61,595 bases of DNA from Nocardioides luteus (GTDB lineage: Bacteria > Actinomycetota > Actinomycetes > Propionibacteriales > Nocardioidaceae), in contig NZ_BMRK01000024.1 of assembly GCF_014648595.1 (NCBI RefSeq), forward strand, positions 1 through 61,595. Reading direction: 5' to 3'. Shown piece after piece: positions 43,234 through 52,017 of the stretch. Position 1 is the stretch's first letter; every line of letters starts with the position of its first letter. The notes under the pieces were generated by a model. That model ran no database searches and was not told the DNA's origin. It worked only from the letters and a program-made list of their open reading frames with translations. The translations under genes were made by a program, and so were the position numbers.

Positions 43234-43962
43234 GTGCGTCAACAGCCCGAACAGCAGGCCCCGCCGGTCCAGCGTCTCCGCATCCGCTATGCCAAGCGCG
43301 GCCGGCTCCGCTTCACCAGCCACCGCGACTTCAGCCGCGCCTTCGAGCGCGCGGTCGCGCGGGCCCGGATCCCGGTCGCCTACTCCTCCGGCTTCAACCC
43401 CCACCCGCGGATCTCCTACGCGGGTGCGGCTCCGACCGGAGCGGCGAGCGAGGCGGAGTACGTCGAGCTGGCCCTGCGCGAGGTCGTCGACCCGGCCTCG
43501 ACCAAGGAGGCCCTCGTCGAGGTCATGCCCGACGGCCTCGACCTGCTCGACGTCGTCGACACCGCCACCTCGCCGAAGGGCGCGCTGGCCGACCTGCTCA
43601 CCGGCAGCGAGTGGATCATCGACCTCCCCGGGAGCCCGGAGGAGACGGAGGCCGCGGTGGCGGCCTTCCTCGGTGCGGAAGAGGTCATCGTCGAGCGGAT
43701 GACCAAGAAGGGGCTGCGCGAGTTCGACGCCAGGAGCGCGGTCGTACGTCTCGCCTCCGCGCCGCGGGAGGGCGGCTCGCGGATCGAGCTGCTCCTCAAG
43801 CACGGCACCCCGTCCGTACGTCCCGACGACGTCGTCACCGGGCTGCAGCGCGTCGGCGGGCTGAAGGTCGGGCCCGAGCACGGTGGTCTGCCGCTGCTGA
43901 CCCGGCTCACTCAGGGCACCTTCGACGAGGAATCCGGCACGATCGCCGACCCGCTGCACTAA
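43234..43962 (+). CDS. DUF2344 protein (TIGR03936 family), partner of the radical SAM protein
   Basis: 242 residues from GTG 43234. The conserved start is QRLRIRYAKRGRLRFTSHRDFSRAFERA, followed by PVAYSSGFNPHPRISYAGA, the family hallmarks. In many bacteria this domain is fused to or directly downstream of the TIGR03960-type radical SAM protein, which here is 3.6 kb upstream. The Arg/Lys-rich N-terminus suggests nucleic-acid (RNA) contact. A CATAAT box 7 nt before the start may be a -10 element. The function is unknown, but the linkage to rne downstream is conserved. Confidence 0.88.
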   Translation: MRQQPEQQAPPVQRLRIRYAKRGRLRFTSHRDFSRAFERAVARARIPVAYSSGFNPHPRISYAGAAPTGAASEAEYVELALREVVDPASTKEALVEVMPDGLDLLDVVDTATSPKGALADLLTGSEWIIDLPGSPEETEAAVAAFLGAEEVIVERMTKKGLREFDARSAVVRLASAPREGGSRIELLLKHGTPSVRPDDVVTGLQRVGGLKVGPEHGGLPLLTRLTQGTFDEESGTIADPLH

Positions 43963-43980
43963 TCTGCGGTCGGTGAAGCA

Positions 43981-44016
43981 CTGCCGACGAGACTGCCGAC
44001 GAGACTGCCGATGAGA
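43981..44016 (+). repeat. 12-bp direct repeat, three units, containing a start codon
   Basis: CTGCCGACGAGA, CTGCCGACGAGA, CTGCCGATGAGA in tandem. The third unit differs by one base and thereby contains the ATG (44011) of the next gene. Confidence 0.7.
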
Positions 44017-45207
44017 ACGGTCACCGATCGTGAGCGCCGGGCGCGGCTGGCTCGCCGGCACGGTCTGGCCCCCGAGCACAGACATGCCGACGTCGCGGCC
44101 GCGACCGAGGCGATGACCGTGTGGCACGCGACCGAGGCGGCGACAGTCCACCTCGCGCTGCACGCACGCGTCCACGACCTGAGCGTCGAGGACGTCGACC
44201 GGGCGCTCTACGAGGAGCGGTCGCTGGTCAAGCAGGTGGCGATGCGGCGCACGCTCTTCGCCTTCCCGCGAGACCTGCTGCCCGCCGCCCTCGGGAGCGC
44301 GTCGGCGCGGGCCGCGGCAGGGGAGGAGAAGAACCTCCACAAGTGGCTGACCGCGGGCGGCGTCGAGGACGACCAGGACGCGTGGATCGAGAAGGCGTAC
44401 GCGGCGACGCTGGCCGCACTGGCCGACGGCGAGCCGCGCACCACGACCCAATTGCGCGAGCTGGTGCCTCAGCTCGACACCCGCTTCCGGATGGGGACGC
44501 CGGAGAAGAAGTGGGGCGGGGAGTTCGTGATCGGGCGCTGGGTGATCGGTACCCTCGCCGCCCAGGGGCGGCTGATGCGGGCGACCAACCTCGGCCACTG
44601 GCGGCTCAACAAGCCCAGCTGGACGCTCGCCGAGACCTGGCTCGGCGAGACGCCGACACCGCTCACGCCTGCCGAGGGCTACGCGGAGCTCGTCCGGCGC
44701 TGGCTGGGCACCTTCGGGCCGGGCACCGAGGCCGATCTGGTCTGGTGGCTCGGGTCGACCAAGACGGCCGTGCGAGCCGCCCTCGCCGCGGTCGGTGCCG
44801 TGCAGGTCGGGCTGGAGAGCGGGGCCGCCGGGTGGGTGCTCCCCGACGACCCGATCGTCGACACGCCGGAGCCTGACGTCGAGCCGTGGGCGGCGCTGGC
44901 GCCGACGCTCGACCCCACCGTCATGGGCTGGCGGGAACGCGGCTTCTACCTGGACGCCGAGGACGTGGCGTACCTCTTCGACTCCAACGGCAACGCCGGC
45001 AACACCGCCTGGTGGGACGGGCGGATCGTCGGGGCCTGGGCACAGGACGACGACGGCCGTGTCCACCCGATCGTCCGTCACGACATCGGCGACGCCGGGA
45101 CGAAGGCGCTGGCCACCGAGGCCGAGCGCCTCACCGAGTGGCTCGACGGTGTCCAGATCGTGAACGTCTACAAGTCGCGGCAGATGAAGGAAGCACCGCT
45201 TCCCTGA
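44011..45207 (+). CDS. winged-helix DNA-binding protein (HTH_42 / AlkX-YcaQ type)
   Basis: 398 residues. The sequence shows the pattern of the winged-helix DNA-binding domain family PF06224: VWHATEAATVHLALHARVHDLS, YEERSLVKQVAMRRTLFAFPR, GRWVIGTLAAQGRLMRATNLGHWRLN and a C-terminal part with GIVGAW-like IVGAWAQDDDGRV. Some family members are DNA glycosylases acting on interstrand crosslinks; whether this one is catalytic cannot be judged. The start is assigned to ATG 44011 within a 12-bp repeat; there is no good ribosome-binding site. Confidence 0.78.
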   Translation: MRTVTDRERRARLARRHGLAPEHRHADVAAATEAMTVWHATEAATVHLALHARVHDLSVEDVDRALYEERSLVKQVAMRRTLFAFPRDLLPAALGSASARAAAGEEKNLHKWLTAGGVEDDQDAWIEKAYAATLAALADGEPRTTTQLRELVPQLDTRFRMGTPEKKWGGEFVIGRWVIGTLAAQGRLMRATNLGHWRLNKPSWTLAETWLGETPTPLTPAEGYAELVRRWLGTFGPGTEADLVWWLGSTKTAVRAALAAVGAVQVGLESGAAGWVLPDDPIVDTPEPDVEPWAALAPTLDPTVMGWRERGFYLDAEDVAYLFDSNGNAGNTAWWDGRIVGAWAQDDDGRVHPIVRHDIGDAGTKALATEAERLTEWLDGVQIVNVYKSRQMKEAPLP

Positions 45208-45619
45208 GCATCGTTGACGTCCGGATATCGGTCTGTTGACAGGGTGTATGCGATACTCCGAGACGACTGCTCAAACATTCGGGCCCGACCCGAGGAAGGT
45301 GCAGTCCGACGACGCCTCGCCGGCGTGGACCCTCCGGGGCCCCGCTCCGGCACGCAGGAGGTAGGTCGTCACCAGACCGCGACGCAGGCCTAGCAGGTCA
45401 GTGAGAGCGACTCGCCCGGGAAGGTCCCGGACGGCCGAGCGACCGCGGCAGGTGATGAACCGCCGCTTGTGACGCACCGCTGCGGAGGATGCCGCCGCCC
45501 TGACAAGCTTTGCGCCGCGGACGCGGCTGCTACGTGGAAAAAGTTCGATACTGCGCAGCGCCCGTTTCCCGGCACCTGACTATCCGGCACCTGTGAAGGT
45601 CCTGGATGAGGAGAACGGC
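45208..45619 (+). ncRNA. long gene-free leader upstream of rne
   Basis: 412 bases without a supported ORF precede the rne ATG. The sequence is GC-rich with several potential stems (for example GGACCCTCCGGGGCC near 45325-45350) and no obvious second gene. RNase E genes in several bacteria have long 5' leaders that the enzyme itself cleaves for feedback control (well known in E. coli). I infer a comparable untranslated leader here. The promoter is not placed with confidence. Confidence 0.35.
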
Positions 45620-48600
45620 ATGGCCGACGAGACCACTGTCGAGAACACCGAGCCCGGCGCTGAACAGCCGCAGACTCCGGTGACCGACACCCCGAACACC
45701 CCCACCACCGACGCGGAAGCGACCGCCGAGACCACCCCGGCGAAGAAGACCACCGCGAAGAAGACCACGCGCAAGCGCACCACGAAGAAGGCCGCTGCCG
45801 CCCCGGCGGAGACCACCGAGGCTCCTGCTGAGGAGACTGCTGAGGCTCCCGCGAAGAAGACCGCGGCGAAGAAGACCACCCGGAAGCGTACGACCAAGAA
45901 GACGGCTCCTGCGGCGGCCGAGGTCGAGATCACCGAAGCGAGCGAGACTCCGGCTGAGACTCCGGCGGAGGCCGTGACCGAGGCTCCGGCCGAGGCCGTC
46001 GAGGCTCCCGCCAAGAAGACCGCGGCGAAGAAGACCGCCGCCAAGCGGACCACCAAGAAGGCGGCTGCCAAGAAGACCGCCGCTCCGGTCGCCGAGCCCG
46101 TCGAGACCCCCGCTGCGGAGGTCCCGGCCGAGACCGCCCCGGAGACCGAGCAGACCGAGCAGACCGAGGCCGAGCAGTCCGGTCCCGCGGCTCCCGCGGT
46201 GCTCTTCCAGGCGCCGCCGAAGACCACCACCCGCCGCCGCACGCGCAAGACGGCCGAGCCCAAGCCTGCCGCGGAGCCCGAGAAGCCCGCCGAGGAGCCG
46301 CAGGCCACCGAGCCCGCCGCCGAGGCCGCCCCTGAGCCCGTCGCCGAGGCGCCGACGGAGGAGGCTCCGACCCGGAGCCGCAAGCGCAACGTACGCAACG
46401 CCGCCCCCGCCGAGGAGAAGCCCGCCGAGGAGAAGCCCGCCGAGGAGAAGCCCGCCGAGGAGAAGGCCGCCGAGGAGGCGACCGAGACCGAGTCCGCCGA
46501 CCGGGGCTCCGACACCGCCACCGAGAACGGCGAGAACGGCTCCGACGACAGCTCCTCCGACGACGGTGAGGGTGGCGGCAACGGCCGTCGTCGCCGCCGT
46601 CGTGGTGGTCGCCGCCGGCGCAAGGGCTCCAACGGCGACGCCGAGGGCTCCGACTCCAACGACAACGACGACAGCTCGGAGGGTGCAGAGGCCGAGAGCG
46701 ACGACTCCGGCAAGGACGCCGACGCCGACCAGCAGGGCGAGGGCGGCAGCTCCTCGCGCCGCCGTCGTCGCCGCCGCCGCGCGGGCGAGGCTTCGGGCGA
46801 TGCCGGGGACGACCCGGAGAACACCGTCACCAAGGTCCGCCAGAGCCGCACCGGCGAGGACCAGATCACCGCGCTGTCGGGCTCGACCCGCCTCGAGGCC
46901 AAGAAGCAGCGCCGCCGCGAGGGCCGCGAGGCCGGTCGCCGTCGCGCCCCGATCGTGAGCGAGGCCGAGTTCCTGGCCCGCCGCGAGTCGGTCGAGCGGG
47001 TCATGGTCATCCGCGAGCGCGAGGACCTCACCCAGATCGCCGTGCTCGAGGACAAGGTGCTCGTGGAGCACTACGTCGCCCGCGAGTCGCAGACCAGCCT
47101 GATCGGCAACGTCTACCTGGGCCGCGTCCAGAACGTGCTGCCCAGCATGGAGGCCGCCTTCATCGACATCGGCAAGGGCCGCAACGCGGTCCTCTACGCC
47201 GGTGAGGTCAACTGGGCCTCGCTCGGTTGGAAGGAGGGTCAGCCGCGCAAGATCGAGTCGGTGCTGACCTCCGGCCAGAAGGTGCTCGTCCAGGTGACGA
47301 AGGACCCGATCGGCCACAAGGGCGCCCGCCTGACCTCGCAGATCTCGCTGGCCGGCCGCTTCCTGGTCTACGTCCCCGACGGCACCACCTCCGGCATCTC
47401 CCGCAAGCTGCCCGACACCGAACGCAACCGCCTCAAGTCCCTCCTGAAGGAGATCGTCCCCGACACGGCCGGCGTGATCGTACGCACCGCCGCGGAGGGC
47501 GCCGCCGAGGAGGAGCTGACCCGCGACGTCGAGCGTCTCAAGGCCCGCTGGGAGGACATCGAGAAGAAGGCCAACGGCAACGCGCCGCAGCTGCTCTACG
47601 GTGAGCCCGACCTGACCCTGAAGGTCGTCCGCGACCTGTTCACCGAGGACTTCGCCAAGCTGGTCATCTCGGGTGAGAAGTCCTGGGAGACCGTCAAGGA
47701 CTACGTCCAGTCCGTCGCCCCCGACCTCGAGGAGCGCGTGGAGAAGTACGACGGCGAGGCCGACGCCTTCGCCGCGTACCGCATCGACGAGCAGATCGCC
47801 AAGGGTCTCGACCGCAAGGTCTGGCTGCCCTCCGGCGGGTCGCTGATCATCGACCGCACCGAGGCGATGACCGTCGTCGACGTCAACACCGGCAAGTTCA
47901 CCGGCTCGGGCGGCAACCTGGAGGAGACGGTCACCAAGAACAACCTCGAGGCGGCCGAGGAGATCGTGCGCCAGCTCCGGCTGCGCGACATCGGCGGCAT
48001 CATCGTCGTCGACTTCATCGACATGGTCCTCGAGTCCAACCGCGACCTGGTGCTGCGGCGCCTGGTCGAGTGCCTGGGCCGTGACCGCACCCGCCACCAG
48101 GTCGCCGAGGTCACCTCGCTGGGTCTGGTGCAGATGACCCGCAAGCGGATCGGCACCGGTCTGCTCGAGGCCTTCTCCGAGAACTGCGAGGCCTGCAGCG
48201 GTCGCGGTCTCGTCATCCACGACCACCCGGTCGAGCCCGGCAAGTCCTCCGGCGTCGCTCCCGACGAGCCGCGCTCGCGCCGTCGTGGCGGCCGCGGCAA
48301 GGGCAAGGGCAAGGACGAGTCCGGCGCCGAGCACCGCAACGAGCCCGCTGCCGAGGAGTCCGCCAAGACGCCGACGCCTGCCGAGTTCGCCGCCATGGCC
48401 AAGCAGGGCGAGGCCAACGAGGCCGCGGCCTCGCAGAAGGCGGAGGAAGCTCCGGCGGCCGAGGCTGCCCAGCCTGCCGAGACCGCTTCTGCGGAGGTCG
48501 AGGCGCCGAAGACCACCACGCGCAAGCGTTCGCGCCGGTCCAAGGCGATCCAGGCCGAGCCCGCCGAGACCGCGGTGGAGACGAAGGCCGAGCCCAAGGC

Positions 48601-49153
48601 CGAGCCCAAGGCTGCTGGGGCCGCGAGCGAGGCTTCGGTCGAGACCGGCACCGACACCCCGGCCGAGCCGGAGGCCCCGAAGGTCACCACGCGCACCCGC
48701 ACCCGCCGCACGGCCAACACCGGCCGCCCGGTCCTCGCCGCTGTCGTCGGCAGCTCCTCCGACCAGGAGAAGCCCGCCGAGGACAAGACCGCCGAGAAGC
48801 CGGTTGCGGAGAAGCCGGTCACCGAGAAGGCTGCCGCAGAGAAGCCTGCCGCCAAGACCGAGCCGAAGCCCGAGCCCACGCCCGAGCCCGAGGCCGCGCC
48901 CAAGGCCCCCGAGCAGGAGCCGACGAAGCCCGAGCCCGAGACCGCCGAGGCGACTGCGGCCGAGCCGGTCGACTCCAAGCCCAAGGTGGTCACCCGCCAG
49001 CGTCGCGGCGCCCGCCGCGAGGTGGTCAGCACCGGCGAGGGCGCGGTGATGACCGCGGCCAAGTCGGAGGCTCCCGCTCCGAGCAACGGCACCGCGTCGA
49101 CCCCGCCGCCGAAGGTCGTCACCCGCACCCGCGGCGGCGCCAGCCGCGACTGA
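45620..49153 (+). CDS. rne: ribonuclease E/G family endoribonuclease
   Basis: 1177 residues from ATG 45620 (GAGGAG 6 nt upstream). A ~430-residue disordered N-terminal arm is Ala/Lys/Pro/Glu-rich, with KKTTAKKTTRKRTTKK-type and EEKPA repeats and Arg clusters (RRRRRRGGRRRRKG). The catalytic half begins with the S1 domain (GNVYLGRVQNVLPSMEAAF, ~residue 496) and 5'-sensor/DNase-I-like parts. It has the Mg-binding Asp in TVVDVNTGKFTG (~752) and in VVDFIDM (~798), and the zinc-link CEACSGRG (~857). A second disordered arm follows. It is the main mRNA/rRNA processing nuclease and degradosome scaffold. The long N-terminal arm is characteristic of actinobacteria. Confidence 0.95.
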   Translation: MADETTVENTEPGAEQPQTPVTDTPNTPTTDAEATAETTPAKKTTAKKTTRKRTTKKAAAAPAETTEAPAEETAEAPAKKTAAKKTTRKRTTKKTAPAAAEVEITEASETPAETPAEAVTEAPAEAVEAPAKKTAAKKTAAKRTTKKAAAKKTAAPVAEPVETPAAEVPAETAPETEQTEQTEAEQSGPAAPAVLFQAPPKTTTRRRTRKTAEPKPAAEPEKPAEEPQATEPAAEAAPEPVAEAPTEEAPTRSRKRNVRNAAPAEEKPAEEKPAEEKPAEEKAAEEATETESADRGSDTATENGENGSDDSSSDDGEGGGNGRRRRRRGGRRRRKGSNGDAEGSDSNDNDDSSEGAEAESDDSGKDADADQQGEGGSSSRRRRRRRRAGEASGDAGDDPENTVTKVRQSRTGEDQITALSGSTRLEAKKQRRREGREAGRRRAPIVSEAEFLARRESVERVMVIREREDLTQIAVLEDKVLVEHYVARESQTSLIGNVYLGRVQNVLPSMEAAFIDIGKGRNAVLYAGEVNWASLGWKEGQPRKIESVLTSGQKVLVQVTKDPIGHKGARLTSQISLAGRFLVYVPDGTTSGISRKLPDTERNRLKSLLKEIVPDTAGVIVRTAAEGAAEEELTRDVERLKARWEDIEKKANGNAPQLLYGEPDLTLKVVRDLFTEDFAKLVISGEKSWETVKDYVQSVAPDLEERVEKYDGEADAFAAYRIDEQIAKGLDRKVWLPSGGSLIIDRTEAMTVVDVNTGKFTGSGGNLEETVTKNNLEAAEEIVRQLRLRDIGGIIVVDFIDMVLESNRDLVLRRLVECLGRDRTRHQVAEVTSLGLVQMTRKRIGTGLLEAFSENCEACSGRGLVIHDHPVEPGKSSGVAPDEPRSRRRGGRGKGKGKDESGAEHRNEPAAEESAKTPTPAEFAAMAKQGEANEAAASQKAEEAPAAEAAQPAETASAEVEAPKTTTRKRSRRSKAIQAEPAETAVETKAEPKAEPKAAGAASEASVETGTDTPAEPEAPKVTTRTRTRRTANTGRPVLAAVVGSSSDQEKPAEDKTAEKPVAEKPVTEKAAAEKPAAKTEPKPEPTPEPEAAPKAPEQEPTKPEPETAEATAAEPVDSKPKVVTRQRRGARREVVSTGEGAVMTAAKSEAPAPSNGTASTPPPKVVTRTRGGASRD
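46409..46483 (+). repeat. 15-bp tandem repeat coding EEKPA in rne
   Basis: About five copies of GCCGAGGAGAAGCCC, nearly identical at DNA level, inside the disordered arm. Prone to copy-number change without breaking the frame. Confidence 0.8.
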
Positions 49154-49156
49154 CCC

Positions 49157-49253
49157 CCGAAAGGTCGATTTCTGAGCCCGAGAGGTCGATTTCTGACAAC
49201 GAGTGGACCCACTCAGCGTCAGAAATCGACCTCTCGGCGTCGATTTTCGACTT
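49157..49253. repeat. inverted/direct repeat cluster behind rne
   Basis: CGAGAGGTCGATTTCTGAC (49179-49197) pairs perfectly with 49218-49236 (19 bp); inner bases GAGTGG/CCACTC extend the stem. Each arm has a second degenerate direct copy outside it (about 49159-49174 and 49238-49256). It starts right after the rne stop and may act as terminator; the doubled arms suggest a repeat element. Confidence 0.75.
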
Positions 49254-49779
49254 CTCGGCGGCCCGCGAGCGCACCCGGGCTGTAGGGCACGACCTCCCCT
49301 CTCGCGACCTCTCCGAGGCCCACGAGATCTCCTTCGTGCCGGTCCACAGCGACGGCTCGTGGCTGGCCTGGGACCTGCCGAAGCGCTACGCGATCGTCTA
49401 CCCGGTCGCCGGAGCCCTCGCCAGGACCGGCGGCGACGGCGTCGACCCCGGCCGGGCGCTCGCCCGGCTCATCGGCCCCAACCGCGCCACGGTGCTCGCT
49501 CTCCTCGACGCGCCCCGGTCCACCACCCAGCTCGCGGCACTCACCCGGCTGCCGGTGGGTGCCGTCGGCAACCACCTGCGCGTCCTCCTCGACGCCGGCG
49601 CGGTGATGCGACGCCGCGCCGGACGCGAGGTGCTCTACTGGCGTACGGCGCTGGGCGAGGAGCTGGCCGGACCCGAGCTGCGACCTACGGACGGGCCGGT
49701 CACTGCTCCCACGTCTCCAGCGTCTTCCGGGCGCCCACCTCGTGCAGGGAGGCCAGCGCCTCGGCGTACGGCTCGGTGA
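49254..49779 (+). pseudogene. N-terminally truncated ArsR-like winged-helix regulator
   Basis: The frame runs out of the repeat cluster without an obvious start and encodes AARERTRAVGHDLPSRDL, WLAWDLPKRYAIVYPVAGAL and then a winged helix (RATVLALLDAPRSTTQLAAL, PVGAVGNHLRVLLDAGAVMR, GREVLYWRTALGEEL). I recall this as the C-terminal half of ArsR-like proteins of about 320 residues, whose N-terminal half is missing here. GTG 49336 could start a 147-residue product. The end overlaps the convergent dehydrogenase gene by 80 bp. Probably a relic cut by the repeat insertion. Confidence 0.5.
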
Positions 49780-51178
49780 AACCGGGCTGGTCGGCCAGGT
49801 CGCCGAAGAGGTCGCGGTCGCGGAGGAAGGCGAGGGGGTCCTCGCGCTGCGCGTTCGCGCGGGCCATCACCTCGGCGCGGCGCCGGTCGACGATGTCGAT
49901 CGGGGCGCCCTGCTCGTCGGTGCCCTCGGCATAGCGCGCCCAGGAGGCGACGACGAGCGCCGAGCGCCGCACCGAGCCGCCGGCGGCGAGCTGGTCGGAG
50001 ATCACCGGCACGAGCCACTTCGGGATGCGGTCGGAGCTCTCCGCGCACAGCCGCGCCAGGGTGTCGCGGATGTGGGGGTTGGCGAAGCGGGAGATCAGCT
50101 CGCGCTGGTATCCCGCCAGGTCCACTCCCGGCACCTCCGGCAGGGTCGGCTCGCCCTCCTGCGACATGTAGCCCAGCAGGAAGTCGACGAAGAGCGGGTC
50201 GGTGCAGACCTCGTGGGCGTAGCGGTAGCCGGAGAGGTAGCCGAGGTAGCACAGCGCCTGGTGGCTGGCGTTGAGCAGCCGCAGCTTCATCAGCTCGTAC
50301 GGCTCGACGTCGGGCACCATCTCGACCCCGGCCTGCTCGAACGGCGGCCGTCCCTGCGGGAAGCGGTCCTCCAGCACCCACTGGGTGAACGGCTCGCTGA
50401 CCACGGGCCAGGCGTCCTCGATGCCGAACCGCCAGCCGACCTCGTCGATGTCGGCGTCGGTGGTGGCGGGGGTGATCCGGTCGACCATCGAGCTCGGGAA
50501 GGCCACCTCGGAGCCGATCCACTCGCCCAGCTCGGGGTCGCGCAGCGAGGCGAAGGCCGACATCATGCCCCGGGCGACCTCGCCGTTGCCGGCGATGTTG
50601 TCGCACGACATCACGGTGAACGGAGCCACCCCGGCTGTACGCCGCCGGGCCAGCGCCTCCACCACGTAGCCGAACGCGGTCGACGGGACCGCACCCGGCT
50701 GCAGGTCCGCCTGGATGGCGGGGTCGGAGGCGTCGAAGCCGCCGGTGGCCTGGTTGACGTGGTAGCCACCCTCGGTGATGGTCAGCGAGACGATGCGGAT
50801 CTGCGGGTCGGTGAGCAGCGCCAGCACGTCCTCGGGGGAGTCGGGCGCGAACAGGTAGTCGATGATCGAGCCGATCACCCGCCCCTGCACGCCACCGTCC
50901 GGAGCCCGCTCGACGAGCGTGTAGAGGTGGTCCTGGGCGGCGAGCGCGTTCCGCATGCGTACGTCCTGGGACATCAGCCCCACGCCCACGATGCCCCAGT
51001 CGGTGACGCCGGAGGCGAGCAGGTCGTCGACGTAGCGCGCCTGGTGGGCGCGGTGGAAGCCACCCACCCCGAGATGCACGATCCCGGGGGTGACGGCGGA
51101 GCGGTCGTAGGCGGGGACGGACACCGATGCGGAGAGCTCGCCGAGCCGGGCCGTCGTGAGTCGTCGGGCGTCAGTCAC
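49700..51178 (-). CDS. mannitol dehydrogenase-family polyol/uronate oxidoreductase
   Basis: 492 residues from GTG 51178. It belongs to the long-chain mannitol dehydrogenase family. The N-terminal NAD(P)-binding part is IVHLGVGGFHRAHQARYVDDLL and FTVMSCDNIAGNG; the catalytic helix is YELMKLRLLNASHQALCYLG (Lys, Asn and His of the family). It oxidises a sugar alcohol (mannitol, arabitol, sorbitol) to a ketose, or reduces a uronate; the substrate is not decided. It is the last gene of the transporter operon, and its GTG overlaps the stop of the permease (GTGA). Confidence 0.93.
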   Translation of the reverse strand: MTDARRLTTARLGELSASVSVPAYDRSAVTPGIVHLGVGGFHRAHQARYVDDLLASGVTDWGIVGVGLMSQDVRMRNALAAQDHLYTLVERAPDGGVQGRVIGSIIDYLFAPDSPEDVLALLTDPQIRIVSLTITEGGYHVNQATGGFDASDPAIQADLQPGAVPSTAFGYVVEALARRRTAGVAPFTVMSCDNIAGNGEVARGMMSAFASLRDPELGEWIGSEVAFPSSMVDRITPATTDADIDEVGWRFGIEDAWPVVSEPFTQWVLEDRFPQGRPPFEQAGVEMVPDVEPYELMKLRLLNASHQALCYLGYLSGYRYAHEVCTDPLFVDFLLGYMSQEGEPTLPEVPGVDLAGYQRELISRFANPHIRDTLARLCAESSDRIPKWLVPVISDQLAAGGSVRRSALVVASWARYAEGTDEQGAPIDIVDRRRAEVMARANAQREDPLAFLRDRDLFGDLADQPGFTEPYAEALASLHEVGARKTLETWEQ

Positions 51179-52017
51179 TTGACCGCCCCCAGCGAGAGAC
51201 CCTGGACCAGCTTGTCCTGAGCCGCGAAGCCGGCGATCAGCACGGGCAGCGAGATCAGCGTCGCCCCGGCCGCCAGCTCGGCGAGGTAGGCGTGCTCGGT
51301 CTGGATCAGCGTGTTCACGAAGACCGGACCGGTCTGCGCGGCGACCGACGTCAGCACCTTGGCGTAGAGCTGCTCGTTCCACGCGAAGATGAAGCAGATC
51401 AGCGAGGTGGCCGCGACCCCCGGCATCGAGATGGGCGCCACGATCCGGGTCAGGATGCGCATCGTGCTGGCGCCGTCGATCGAGGCCGCCTCGATGATCG
51501 CGGGCGGCACCTCGGCCAGGAACGAGCGCATCATCCAGACCGCTATCGGCAGGTTCATCGCGGTGTAGAGCAGGATCAGGACGATCACGTTGTCGGGCAT
51601 CTTGATGACCTGCGTGGTGAACAGGTAGATCGGCAGGATCCCCGCGACCATCGGCAGCATCTTCGTCGACAGGAAGAAGAACATCGCGTCCGACCACCGC
51701 TTCACCGGCCTGATCGCCAGGGCGTACGCAGCAGGGATGGCCAGCGCGAGGACCAGCAGCGTCGAGATCACGCTGGTGATCACCGAGTTGATCAGGGCCG
51801 GGGTGATCGGGTTGGCCGAGGTGAACAGGCCGCTGTAGTTGTCGAGCGTCAGCGGCGCGCCCCAGCTGGGCGGGTAGGTCTGGGCGTCGTGCGGTGCGTG
51901 CAGCGAGGTCAGCACCATGTAGAGGATCGGGATCACGAAGATGATGCCGACCAGCCATGCTGCGATCGGGATGGCGATCTTCGCCACCCGCTGCCGGTTC
52001 CAGGTGTTCGTGCTCAT
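51175..52017 (-). CDS. ABC sugar/polyol transporter permease (MalG/SmoG type)
   Basis: 280 residues, six membrane segments. Binding-protein-dependent inner-membrane component; the EAA loop that contacts the ATPase is EAASIDGASTMRILTRIVAPI. The N-terminal segment is AAWLVGIIFVIPILYMVLTSL. It pairs with the permease encoded just upstream (4-bp overlap). No ATPase gene is in the operon, so a shared MsmX-type ATPase elsewhere is implied. Confidence 0.93.
   Translation of the reverse strand: MSTNTWNRQRVAKIAIPIAAWLVGIIFVIPILYMVLTSLHAPHDAQTYPPSWGAPLTLDNYSGLFTSANPITPALINSVITSVISTLLVLALAIPAAYALAIRPVKRWSDAMFFFLSTKMLPMVAGILPIYLFTTQVIKMPDNVIVLILLYTAMNLPIAVWMMRSFLAEVPPAIIEAASIDGASTMRILTRIVAPISMPGVAATSLICFIFAWNEQLYAKVLTSVAAQTGPVFVNTLIQTEHAYLAELAAGATLISLPVLIAGFAAQDKLVQGLSLGAVK

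Noticed and set aside
45236-45257. TTGACA ... GATACT as an rne promoter
   Set aside because: Only 10 bp separate the two words, too short for a sigma-70-type promoter. No 17-bp partner is found, so the rne promoter is left unplaced.
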